NCBI RefSeq assembly: GCF_022565775.1
Contig: NZ_JAIUMC010000014.1
Location: 1-52,935 of the forward strand
Length of the DNA: 52,935 bases
Source of the DNA: Natronospirillum sp.
Lineage (GTDB): Bacteria > Pseudomonadota > Gammaproteobacteria > Pseudomonadales > Natronospirillaceae
Direction: 5' to 3'
Of the stretch, positions 24,464-32,229 are shown piece by piece. A program made the translations under genes and the position numbers. Each line of letters starts with the position of its first letter. Position 1 is the stretch's first letter. Below the pieces are notes generated by a model. That model saw only the letters and a program-made list of their open reading frames with translations, had not been told where the DNA came from and searched no databases.

Positions 24464-26269
24464 ATGTTCGAACCCAGGATTCAGATACAGACCATTGCCG
24501 AAGCCCCGGAGCGCCCGTCCAGAGAGCGCGGACGTGTCAACGCCGTAAGCCCCTCATCTCCCGCAGCTGCGAGCCAATCTGCCGATGAGCGCCCAAGGGC
24601 GCGGGCCTTTCGAGATCACCTGGGTGATCAGGTCGGTGCTTCCCGCCGCCCGGCAGGTCAGGAGACGGCCGCCTCCAGGGGTGAAGGCGGCAAGGCCTTG
24701 CCGGAACGACGCACTGCCGCACCGCCCTTCCGTTCATCCTCACCTGACAGTGCGAACACCCAGCACAGCAGGGTTGAAAAGACGCGATCCGAAGGCTCTG
24801 TCAAAGTGCCGGAGTCTCTCAAGCTGAGTGACAGTGACCTGGTGATGCAGGTACTGGCACAGGCTCGCGCCGCCAACAAGACGCCTGAAGAATGGCTGAC
24901 CACCCAATTGGGTGAATTGCCCACGGACCTCCAGCCGGAAGACCTGCTGCAGGCCCTGCTGGCCGATTTTGATCCTGCCGAACTGGAGGCCCTGCTTGAA
25001 AGTTTCCCTGAATTGGAGGCCCTGGTCCCGGCGGAGCTTGCACCCGAAACGGAATCGGGGTTGGCGGGCGCTGACCTGGAAGAAACAGAAGGTGTCGGAA
25101 CTGAATTCTTGAGCGCCATTGATACAGATACGGATCGCCTGACTGAAACAGAACAACCGGCAGAGCCCTCGGCTCTGGGGACGGAGGACGATGAAACACC
25201 CATTGATTCCGTCAATGACTTGCTGGCGGCCATGAGCGGCCTGCAGGAATTGCTGGCCGAGTTGCTGCTCGACAAGGACCAGCCGCTCGACAAGCCATTG
25301 GCCGATCTTCCGGACCAAACCAGAGACATGCTGCAGGCATTTCTGCAGCGTCTTGATGCGCTGGCGGAGCAGCTTGAGACACCCCCGGAGCGCCTGTTCA
25401 GTGACCTGACCGGCGTGGCCAATGCGGAGCTGAATGAACTGCTGCGCGATCTGCTGGAGAAAGCACAGGAAGGACTGGAACTCGCTGACAACGAGTCGGC
25501 TTTGCAGATTCTGGCAGCCGGGCTGGCCGAGGTGGCTGATCTGGTTCAGCAAGCCCCTGCTGCGCCTCCCGGCTTCCTTGAGTCGGCCATGCGCGCCATG
25601 TTGACCGACCTGACCGGGGTAGATGCTGATGGCGACGCCGAAGACAAGGAGCGCCCTATTGTATTGCGTTCCGAAGACCGCAGCGGGATGCGCGACCGGG
25701 CGCTGCTCGACAGCCTGGTCAGCCGCAGTGAGCGCGAAGCGGCCAGGCTTGCAGGGTCTGATGACTCCGGGCCCTTGCGTGCGCTGAGTGATGCCCAGAG
25801 CACACGTCTTGATCAGCGGGCGTTGCCCGAGCAGATTCGGGCGCACCTGGAGCGGGAAATGCCCATTCGCTACAGCACGGGTGAAGCCGCTCGCCAGTTG
25901 GGTGAGCGACTGGTCATGATGATCGGTCAGGATATTCAGGAAGCCAGAATTCGGCTTGATCCGCCGGAAATGGGGGCCATGGACATCCGTGTGACTACTC
26001 AGGGGGATCAGGTACAGGTGCATATTGTGGCTCAGCAGCCTCTCGTAAGGGACCTGCTTGAGCAGCAGGCCAACCGGCTGCGTGAGCAACTGGAACAGCA
26101 GGGCTTTACAGAGGTACAGGTCGATATCAGTGACCGTGAAGCCGGAGAGCAGACGGCGGCAGAGGACAATGATGGCGACCGCACGGGTTCGGAAGACGAT
26201 CAGGACATGCAGACTGGCGGCGCCGACGTGACCCGTCGGCCCGTCGGACTGGTGGATCATTATGTGTAA
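24464..26269 (+). CDS. fliK: Flagellar hook-length control protein FliK
   Basis: FliK is exported during hook growth, measures hook length and switches FlhB specificity to filament substrates. The N-terminal 480 residues are low-complexity, rich in Glu, Asp, Leu, Ala and Pro (repeated LLAELLLDKDQPLDK-like stretches), as expected of the unfolded ruler. The conserved C-terminal FlhB-interacting domain is recognisable (EARIRLDPPEMGAMDIRVTT and LLEQQANRLREQLEQQGFTE). It ends in a Gln/Asp-rich tail. At 601 aa it is longer than the enteric protein (about 405 aa). It is the first gene after a sigma-54 promoter. Confidence 0.9.
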   Translation: MFEPRIQIQTIAEAPERPSRERGRVNAVSPSSPAAASQSADERPRARAFRDHLGDQVGASRRPAGQETAASRGEGGKALPERRTAAPPFRSSSPDSANTQHSRVEKTRSEGSVKVPESLKLSDSDLVMQVLAQARAANKTPEEWLTTQLGELPTDLQPEDLLQALLADFDPAELEALLESFPELEALVPAELAPETESGLAGADLEETEGVGTEFLSAIDTDTDRLTETEQPAEPSALGTEDDETPIDSVNDLLAAMSGLQELLAELLLDKDQPLDKPLADLPDQTRDMLQAFLQRLDALAEQLETPPERLFSDLTGVANAELNELLRDLLEKAQEGLELADNESALQILAAGLAEVADLVQQAPAAPPGFLESAMRAMLTDLTGVDADGDAEDKERPIVLRSEDRSGMRDRALLDSLVSRSEREAARLAGSDDSGPLRALSDAQSTRLDQRALPEQIRAHLEREMPIRYSTGEAARQLGERLVMMIGQDIQEARIRLDPPEMGAMDIRVTTQGDQVQVHIVAQQPLVRDLLEQQANRLREQLEQQGFTEVQVDISDREAGEQTAAEDNDGDRTGSEDDQDMQTGGADVTRRPVGLVDHYV

Positions 26270-26326
26270 CGGGTTCTGTCATGGCAGGCCACTGGGCTAT
26301 ACTGCCGGCATGATCAGAGGTATACG

Positions 26327-26860
26327 ATGACTGAACAGAACGACAATCTGGATGAAACGGAAGACGGCGGTGGCCGCGGCAAATCAGGGCTGGTCAAGAT
26401 ACTGGCGCTGGTGGGTGGCATGTTGCTGGTGGCTGCGATCTCCATCGGTGGGACGCTGTTTCTCACTGGCGCCTTCTCTGATGAGCCGGAACCTGTTGCC
26501 GAAGGAGAAGCGGGTCAGCGCGGCAGCACCGGCCTGCCTCCCCGGGCGCACTATCTGCAGCTGAATCCGGATTTTGTCATCACCTATGAAGTTGGGCCGC
26601 GCCAGCGCTTTCTGAAAGTTGAACTGGCGGTGATGGCCCGTGACCAGCAGTCACTGAATACGCTGACGCAACACATGCCGCTGGTCCGTGACAATATCAT
26701 TCAAACACTCAGCGACCAGACCTTCAGCGATATACAGCGAAGAGAAGGCAAGGAAGAGCTGATGACCGCACTCAGGGACACCATGAACCGTATCGTGGAG
26801 GAGCATTCGGATGCCCCAGGTGTGGAAGCCGTCCTCTACAACAACTTTGTCATTCAATAG
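26327..26860 (+). CDS. fliL: Flagellar basal-body-associated protein FliL
   Basis: FliL is a single-pass inner-membrane protein that surrounds and stabilises the stator units. A charged cytoplasmic N-terminus is followed by the transmembrane helix ILALVGGMLLVAAISIGGT (about 24-44). The periplasmic domain carries NPDFVITYEVGPRQRFLKVE and the conserved end DAPGVEAVLYNNFVIQ. The ATG at 26327 follows AGAGG. It is 8 bases upstream of fliM. Confidence 0.94.
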   Translation: MTEQNDNLDETEDGGGRGKSGLVKILALVGGMLLVAAISIGGTLFLTGAFSDEPEPVAEGEAGQRGSTGLPPRAHYLQLNPDFVITYEVGPRQRFLKVELAVMARDQQSLNTLTQHMPLVRDNIIQTLSDQTFSDIQRREGKEELMTALRDTMNRIVEEHSDAPGVEAVLYNNFVIQ

Positions 26861-26868
26861 GTGCGCGC

Positions 26869-28029
26869 ATGCAGGATCTGCTTTCCCAGGAAGAAATTGA
26901 TGCGCTCTTGCACGGGGTCGATGACGGCGCCGTAGAGGAAGAGGATGCGGTTGATCCCGATGGGATCAAACAGTATGACCTGACGACTCAGGATCGGATC
27001 GTGCGTGGGCGCATGCCCACGCTGGAGATGATCAATGAGCGGTTTGCCCGGTATACCCGCATCAGCATGTTCAATTTTCTGCGCCGCAGCGCTGACGTGG
27101 CCTCCGGCGGCATCCAGATTCTCAAGTTCGGTGAATACATACATACCCTGTACGTGCCCACGAGCCTGAATCTGGTCAAGGTGCGACCGTTGCGCGGCAC
27201 TGCTCTGTTCATTCTGGATGCCAAGCTGGTGTTCAAGCTGGTCGACAACTTTTTCGGCGGTGACGGCCGGCACGCAAAGATTGAGGGTCGGGAATTCACG
27301 CCGACCGAAATCCGTGTAGTGCAGATGATACTGTCGCAGGTTTTCGTCGACATGAAGGAGGCCTGGGGTGCAGTGATGGGGGTGGACTTCGAGTATGTCT
27401 CCTCGGAAGTGAACCCGGCCATGGCCAATATAGTCAGCCCCAGTGAAGTTGTGGTGGTGAGCACCTTTCATGTCGAGCTGGATGGTGGCGGTGGTGATCT
27501 GCATATCACCATGCCCTACTCGATGATCGAGCCGGTGCGTGAAATTCTCGATGCCGGGGTGCAGAGTGATGTCGATGAGATTGATGAGCGCTGGGTACTG
27601 TCGCTGCAGAAGGACATTCTCAATGCGCCGGTCGGAATCACCGCCCAGGTCGCCAAGCGCCGCATTCCGTTGAAGGAGCTGGTGGACATCAAGGCGGGCG
27701 ATATCATCCCGATCGAATTGCCGGAAACCACCACCATGTTTGCCAACGGCGTGCCCGTTTTCGAGACCTCGCTGGGGCGCTCACGGGACCAGTTGGCACT
27801 GAAAATACGTCGTCCGATCCCACGCGGTGCCCAGGTTGAAGATGAAGATTCGGATATCGCCTCCGCGGTGCTGGCGAGTCGCCGCTCCCAGTTGGAGCGG
27901 TATCATCGTGAGGCCACCGGTGAGAGGAAAGACAAAGGGGTAATTGACACCGTAGAGCGCAAGCGTCGGGAAAAAGAAGCCCAGGAACGCGAACAGCAGA
28001 AGTCGGCCCAGCAGCAGAAGAAGGGCTGA
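26869..28029 (+). CDS. fliM: Flagellar motor switch protein FliM
   Basis: FliM is the C-ring protein that receives phospho-CheY. Its N-terminal peptide MQDLLSQEEIDALLHGVDDG is the known CheY-docking motif (LSQxEIDALL). The middle CheC-like domain binds FliG (VDNFFGGDGRHAKIEGREFT, RVVQMILSQVFVDMKEAW). The C-terminal SpoA domain joins FliN (LVDIKAGDIIPIELPETT). A charged, Lys/Gln-rich extension of about 60 residues follows, so the protein is 386 aa against about 330 in most species. Confidence 0.96.
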   Translation: MQDLLSQEEIDALLHGVDDGAVEEEDAVDPDGIKQYDLTTQDRIVRGRMPTLEMINERFARYTRISMFNFLRRSADVASGGIQILKFGEYIHTLYVPTSLNLVKVRPLRGTALFILDAKLVFKLVDNFFGGDGRHAKIEGREFTPTEIRVVQMILSQVFVDMKEAWGAVMGVDFEYVSSEVNPAMANIVSPSEVVVVSTFHVELDGGGGDLHITMPYSMIEPVREILDAGVQSDVDEIDERWVLSLQKDILNAPVGITAQVAKRRIPLKELVDIKAGDIIPIELPETTTMFANGVPVFETSLGRSRDQLALKIRRPIPRGAQVEDEDSDIASAVLASRRSQLERYHREATGERKDKGVIDTVERKRREKEAQEREQQKSAQQQKKG

Positions 28030-28070
28030 GCTGATGTCCATACACACTGTAATCCAACAGGAGGTCGGTC

Positions 28071-28595
28071 ATGGCTGATGAAAACCAACCGCCCGAGGAA
28101 GATGAGAACAACCCCACGCCGGAAGAACAGGCTGATCAGGATGACCAGATGGATCCGGATCGTCTGGCTGACGAGGTGGCCAGCGATTCTGGTGATGCCG
28201 CGATGGAGGACGAGTGGGCTGCTGCCATGGAAGAGGCCGGCGAAACCGGCGCGCAGGATGACGAAGACGGCCCCGAAGCGGCTCAACTGCAGGAACTGAC
28301 CGACGAGAGTGTGCAGCGGGCAGATGGCACATCGCCGGATCTGGAAGTGATTCTGGATATTCCGGTGACCATCTCGATGGAAGTCGGGCGGACCGACATT
28401 GCCATCCGCAACCTGCTGCAACTGAACCAGGGGTCAGTGATCGAACTGGACCGACTGGCAGGCGAGCCACTGGATGTGCTGGTCAACGGCACCCTGATCG
28501 CCCATGGTGAAGTGGTCATGGTGAACGAGAAGTTCGGCATCCGGCTGACCGATGTGGTCAGTCAGCAGGAACGCATCAGTCGGTTGAACAACTGA
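28071..28595 (+). CDS. fliN: Flagellar motor switch protein FliN
   Basis: FliN forms the bottom of the C ring and docks FliH. The C-terminal SpoA domain (about 90-170) is typical (ILDIPVTISMEVGRTDIAIR, RLAGEPLDVLVNGTLIAHGE, NEKFGIRLTDVVS). The first 80 residues are highly acidic with many Asp, Glu and Gln, longer than in E. coli FliN (137 aa total). A strong CAGGAGG precedes the ATG. Its stop overlaps the fliO start by one base (TGATG). Confidence 0.95.
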   Translation: MADENQPPEEDENNPTPEEQADQDDQMDPDRLADEVASDSGDAAMEDEWAAAMEEAGETGAQDDEDGPEAAQLQELTDESVQRADGTSPDLEVILDIPVTISMEVGRTDIAIRNLLQLNQGSVIELDRLAGEPLDVLVNGTLIAHGEVVMVNEKFGIRLTDVVSQQERISRLNN

Positions 28596-29119
28596 TGACG
28601 GACAATGTATTGACCCGCCGCCGCCAACGTTGGCGCTTGCCGACACCTTGCCTACCCTTGCGGGCGGTCATGGTGCTCGGTGCTGTGGTGCTGTCGATCT
28701 GCAGTTCCGGCCTGCTGATAGCCGAAGAAACCGGCGTCAGCCCCCGAACCACAGCCCCTACCGGACTCAGTGCCGGTGACATGATCACGGTGATTCTCGG
28801 CCTTCTCTTTGTGATCGGCCTCATATTTGCATTGGCCTGGATAGTGCGTCGATTTAATGGCAGTCCTGCGGTGAACAGCCGCGTTATCAAGGTGCTGGCA
28901 GTGACGCCCCTGGGTGCAAAAGAGAAGCTGGTACTGGTGGCTATCGGAAAACAGCAACTGCTGTTGGGTGTCACCGCACATCAGATCACCCAGCTCACTG
29001 AGCTGGATGAACCCCTCGACCTCACAACGCATCCGGAGGGCAGTCCATTTGCCCGCCAGTTAGGAGCGTTGCTAGGTGGTAAACAGGCTAACCCGTCCTC
29101 CCGCGGACAAAAAGAATAG
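28595..29119 (+). CDS. fliO: Flagellar export-gate assembly protein FliO
   Basis: FliO is a small membrane protein that helps assemble the FliP ring. It has an N-terminal hydrophobic segment ([20 protein letters not shown]), a second membrane helix ([20 protein letters not shown]) and the conserved cytoplasmic domain ([37 protein letters not shown]). Length is 174 aa. It overlaps fliN by one base and fliP by 44 bases. Confidence 0.92.
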   Translation: MTDNVLTRRRQRWRLPTPCLPLRAVMVLGAVVLSICSSGLLIAEETGVSPRTTAPTGLSAGDMITVILGLLFVIGLIFALAWIVRRFNGSPAVNSRVIKVLAVTPLGAKEKLVLVAIGKQQLLLGVTAHQITQLTELDEPLDLTTHPEGSPFARQLGALLGGKQANPSSRGQKE

Positions 29120-29903
29120 ACACTGGCTGGCGACTGCACTGCTGCTGTTGCTCGGCCTGGCTCTGGCCGGCATGGGCCAGGCGCAGCAGGCAGAAACGCT
29201 GCAGGCAGCCGGCATACCGGCACTCACCTTCAACACCAACGAGGCGGGTGAAGGCCAGTATGTAGTCACGCTGCAGATTCTCGCCATCATGACGGCGCTG
29301 GCGTTTATTCCGTCCGCCGTGATCATGATGACCGCCTTTACCCGTATAGTCGTCGTGCTGGCCATTCTGCGCCAAGCCATGGGTCTGCAGCAGACGCCGT
29401 CCAACCAGGTCATCATCGGCATCGCCCTTTTTCTCAGCTTCTTCGTTATGTACCCGGTGTTGCAGGACATCAATGCGCGTGCCTTGCAACCCTATATCGC
29501 GGAGGACATCACCCCGCTGGAGGCTGTGGAGACAGCGCGTGCGCCGATACATGACTTCATGCTCAGCCAGACCCGGCAGAATGATCTGGACATGTTTACC
29601 CGTCTGGCCGAATCGCAGGCCGGGCTGGATGTTGATGGCATAGAAAGCCCCACTGACATTCCTTTGACGGTCCTGATCCCGGCCTTTGTCACCAGCGAGC
29701 TCAAGACCGCGTTTCAGATCGGCTTTCTGTTGTTCATACCCTTCCTGATCATCGACCTGGTGGTTGCCAGTGTTCTGATGTCGATGGGCATGATGATGCT
29801 GTCGCCGCTGATCATTTCTCTGCCGTTCAAGATCATGATGTTTGTACTGGTCGATGGGTGGGCTCTGGTGATGGGGTCGATGGCGGCCAGTTTCGGTATA
29901 TAG
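29076..29903 (+). CDS. fliP: Flagellar export-gate protein FliP
   Basis: FliP forms the core pore of the type III gate with FliQ and FliR. A cleavable signal peptide ([20 protein letters not shown]) starts after a basic stretch. The conserved FliP region follows ([75 protein letters not shown]). The GTG at 29076 is preceded by TAGGAG and lies within the fliO tail. A later start would remove the signal peptide. Length (275 aa) is slightly above average. Confidence 0.95.
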   Translation: MVNRLTRPPADKKNRHWLATALLLLLGLALAGMGQAQQAETLQAAGIPALTFNTNEAGEGQYVVTLQILAIMTALAFIPSAVIMMTAFTRIVVVLAILRQAMGLQQTPSNQVIIGIALFLSFFVMYPVLQDINARALQPYIAEDITPLEAVETARAPIHDFMLSQTRQNDLDMFTRLAESQAGLDVDGIESPTDIPLTVLIPAFVTSELKTAFQIGFLLFIPFLIIDLVVASVLMSMGMMMLSPLIISLPFKIMMFVLVDGWALVMGSMAASFGI

Positions 29904-29913
29904 GAGAACAGAC

Positions 29914-30183
29914 ATGGGCGCGATCTATATTGGTGACCTGTTTCGGGAAGCCTTGTTTCTGGTCTTCATGTGCGTATCGGTACTGATCGTCCCCAGCCTG
30001 CTGGTAGGCCTGGTGGTGGCCACGTTTCAGGCCGCAACCCAGATCAATGAGCAAACCCTGTCTTTCCTGCCGCGTCTGCTGGTAACCCTGATGTCTGTCA
30101 TTATCGCCGGCCCCTGGCTGACCACGCGAGTGGTCGACTTTGCGCGCCGCCTGTATATGGACATTCCCTTCCTGCTGAGTTGA
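29914..30183 (+). CDS. fliQ: Flagellar export-gate protein FliQ
   Basis: FliQ is an 89-aa two-helix subunit that wraps around the FliP/FliR pore. It is clearly recognisable by LVGLVVATFQAATQINEQTL and SFLPRLLVTLMSVIIAGPWL. The ATG at 29914 follows AGGAGA. It sits 10 bases after fliP and 9 before fliR. Confidence 0.96.
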   Translation: MGAIYIGDLFREALFLVFMCVSVLIVPSLLVGLVVATFQAATQINEQTLSFLPRLLVTLMSVIIAGPWLTTRVVDFARRLYMDIPFLLS

Positions 30184-30192
30184 CGGTTCACC

Positions 30193-30975
30193 ATGATCGA
30201 AATCACAGACGAGCAGATCGCCAGTTGGGTTACCCATTACATGTGGCCTCTGTTCCGTATTCTGGGGTTTTTTGCCGTGGTACCGATTTTCGGTGCCCAG
30301 ACAGTGCCCATGCGGGTGCGTGTGCTGCTCGGCTTTGTGATTACCGTGGCCATTGTGCCGATGCTGCCTGCCATGCCGGATGTCGAGGGTATCTCGTTGG
30401 AAAACTTTGTCATTATCGCGCAGCAGATGGGGATCGGTGTGGCCCTCGGGTTTATGGTGCTGGTCATGTTCCAGGTGTTCGTGGTCGCCGGTCAGTCCAT
30501 CGCCATGCAAATGGGTTTGGGCTTTGCCTCGATGATGGACCCGTCCAACGGCGTAAGCGTAGCCATCCTGTCACAGTGGTACCTGACCCTGATCACGCTG
30601 ATATTCGTGGCCATAGATGGCCACCTGGTGGTCTTTCAGGTGCTGATTGATTCATTCTACACGCTGCCTATCGGCATGACCGGGCTGTCGGAAGGCAGCC
30701 TCATGATGATTGCCACCATGGGCAGCTGGATGTTCGCTTCGGCCTTCGTCATTGCGCTGCCGTCGGTAACAGCCTTGCTCATCGTCAATCTGGCGTTCGG
30801 CATCATGACCCGCTCGGCGCCCCAGTTGAACATATTTGCCCTCGGCTTCCCGATCACCATGTTGATGGGCATTTTCATCATGTGGGCGTCGTTTACCGGC
30901 GTCTTTCCCATGGTAACGGAACTGACCCTGGACCTGGTGCCCATGATGCGCCAGTTGGAGCTGCACAATGGCTGA
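30193..30975 (+). CDS. fliR: Flagellar export-gate protein FliR
   Basis: FliR completes the FliPQR pore. The 260-aa polytopic protein has the usual segments: MWPLFRILGFFAVVPIFGAQ, VRVLLGFVITVAIVPMLP, QQMGIGVALGFMVLVMFQVF, GLGFASMMDPSNGVSVAILS and the C-terminal NIFALGFPITMLMGIFIMWA. Its last 8 bases overlap flhB. Confidence 0.95.
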   Translation: MIEITDEQIASWVTHYMWPLFRILGFFAVVPIFGAQTVPMRVRVLLGFVITVAIVPMLPAMPDVEGISLENFVIIAQQMGIGVALGFMVLVMFQVFVVAGQSIAMQMGLGFASMMDPSNGVSVAILSQWYLTLITLIFVAIDGHLVVFQVLIDSFYTLPIGMTGLSEGSLMMIATMGSWMFASAFVIALPSVTALLIVNLAFGIMTRSAPQLNIFALGFPITMLMGIFIMWASFTGVFPMVTELTLDLVPMMRQLELHNG

Positions 30976-32110
30976 AGGGCAGCAGGATACCAGTCAGGAA
31001 AAAACAGAAGAGCCCACGCCGCGAAAACTGCAGAAGGCCCGCGAAGACGGGCAGGTGGCACGTTCCAAAGAGCTGCAGACGACCGTGCTGTTGGTCATTG
31101 CCGCCCTGTCGTTGATCTTCTTTGGCCCCTTGCTGGGTGGCCGGGTGCTGGATGTCGCAGCGTTCGTGTTCAGTTTCGAGCATGCCGCCTCGCGTGACCA
31201 GGCGCTGATGTTCCACTATCTCTCTTCCTCTTTCGCCCACCTGGGATGGCCTCTGCTGTGGATATTCCTGGCCCTGTTGTTTGCTGCTGTCGCCGGGCCG
31301 CTGGGCCTGGGGGGCTGGAACTTCACCACCAAGGCGCTGGCCTTCAAGGGCAGCCGTATCAGTCCGCTGGCCGGTTTCAAGCGGATGTTCTCCATGAATT
31401 CCTTGATGGAGTTGCTGAAGGGGTATGGCAAGGTGGGCTTCGTGGGCACCATGGCCGTGGTCATCCTGCTGGCACAGGTCGACGCTTTGCGTGGCATCAG
31501 TCGCGAACCCACCGAGCAGGCCATTGTCCACGCGCTGACCATACTGGGCTGGAGCTTTCTGCTGATGTGTCTGACCACAGCCATCATTGCGGCCATCGAC
31601 ATACCATTTCAGATCTATTCGCACACCAAGAAGCTGCGCATGACCTTTCAGGAGGTCAAGGACGAATACAAGAACACCGAGGGCAAACCCGAAGTGAAGG
31701 CCAAGATCCGCCAGTTGCAGCGCGAGATGGCGGAAGGCCGCATGATGTCGGATGTGCCCAAGGCCGATGTGGTGATCACCAACCCCGACCACTACGCCGT
31801 CGCGCTGCAGTATGACCAGAACTCCATGCCGGCCCCGCTGCTGCTGGCCAAGGGTGTAGATGATGTGGCCCTCAAGATTCGCGAGATCGCCTTCGAGTAC
31901 AATGTGGAAGTTATCGAAATGCCCCCGCTGGCGCGTGCCCTGTTTCACCACACCCGCATCGGTGACGAGATTCCGTCGGAGCTCTATCTGGCCGTGGCTC
32001 AGGTGCTGGCCTATGTCTACCAGTTGCAGGAAGCCAGAGCCGGACGCATGGAACGACCGAAACGCAAGCCGCACGTCAATATTCCTCCGGAATATCGCCG
32101 GGATAACTGA
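30968..32110 (+). CDS. flhB: Flagellar export substrate-specificity switch FlhB, with NPDH cleavage motif
   Basis: FlhB gates export and self-cleaves to switch from rod/hook to filament substrates. The N-terminal cytoplasmic segment (EKTEEPTPRKLQKAREDGQV) and four membrane helices lead to the C-terminal domain. The autocleavage site reads Asn272-Pro273-Asp274-His275, with Asp in place of the usual Thr. The catalytic Asn-Pro pair is intact. The C-terminal tail (RPKRKPHVNIPPEYRRDN) is basic. It is the last gene of the fliK-flhB run; flhA follows under its own sigma-54 promoter. Confidence 0.95.
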   Translation: MAEGQQDTSQEKTEEPTPRKLQKAREDGQVARSKELQTTVLLVIAALSLIFFGPLLGGRVLDVAAFVFSFEHAASRDQALMFHYLSSSFAHLGWPLLWIFLALLFAAVAGPLGLGGWNFTTKALAFKGSRISPLAGFKRMFSMNSLMELLKGYGKVGFVGTMAVVILLAQVDALRGISREPTEQAIVHALTILGWSFLLMCLTTAIIAAIDIPFQIYSHTKKLRMTFQEVKDEYKNTEGKPEVKAKIRQLQREMAEGRMMSDVPKADVVITNPDHYAVALQYDQNSMPAPLLLAKGVDDVALKIREIAFEYNVEVIEMPPLARALFHHTRIGDEIPSELYLAVAQVLAYVYQLQEARAGRMERPKRKPHVNIPPEYRRDN

Positions 32111-32167
32111 GCCCGCAACACATCACGACCGCTCGGCCATCAGCACCCGGCAACCCCTTGCCGCATC

Positions 32168-32183
32168 TGGCACCCTCCTTGCA
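32168..32183 (+). promoter_or_regulatory. Sigma-54 promoter of flhA-flhF-fleN-fliA
   Basis: TGGCACCCTCCTTGCA matches TGGCAC-N5-TTGCA perfectly, with GG at 32169-32170 and GC at 32181-32182. It lies 46 bases before the flhA ATG and is the strongest sigma-54 element in the window. Confidence 0.9.
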
Positions 32184-32229
32184 ATGTCGCATTGAGCAGA
32201 CATACTTTTGACACAGGAATTCGAGATTC

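Noticed and set aside
24658..26260. Long antisense open frames opposite fliK and elsewhere (for example opposite fliI, hsbR, cheA)
   Set aside because: They are shadows caused by codon bias in a GC-rich genome; none shows a recognisable domain or start site, and the sense genes are certain.
32148..32162. Second sigma-54-like sequence CGGCAACCCCTTGCC upstream of flhA
   Set aside because: GG to GC spacing is 11, not 12, and the perfect element lies 20 bases downstream.
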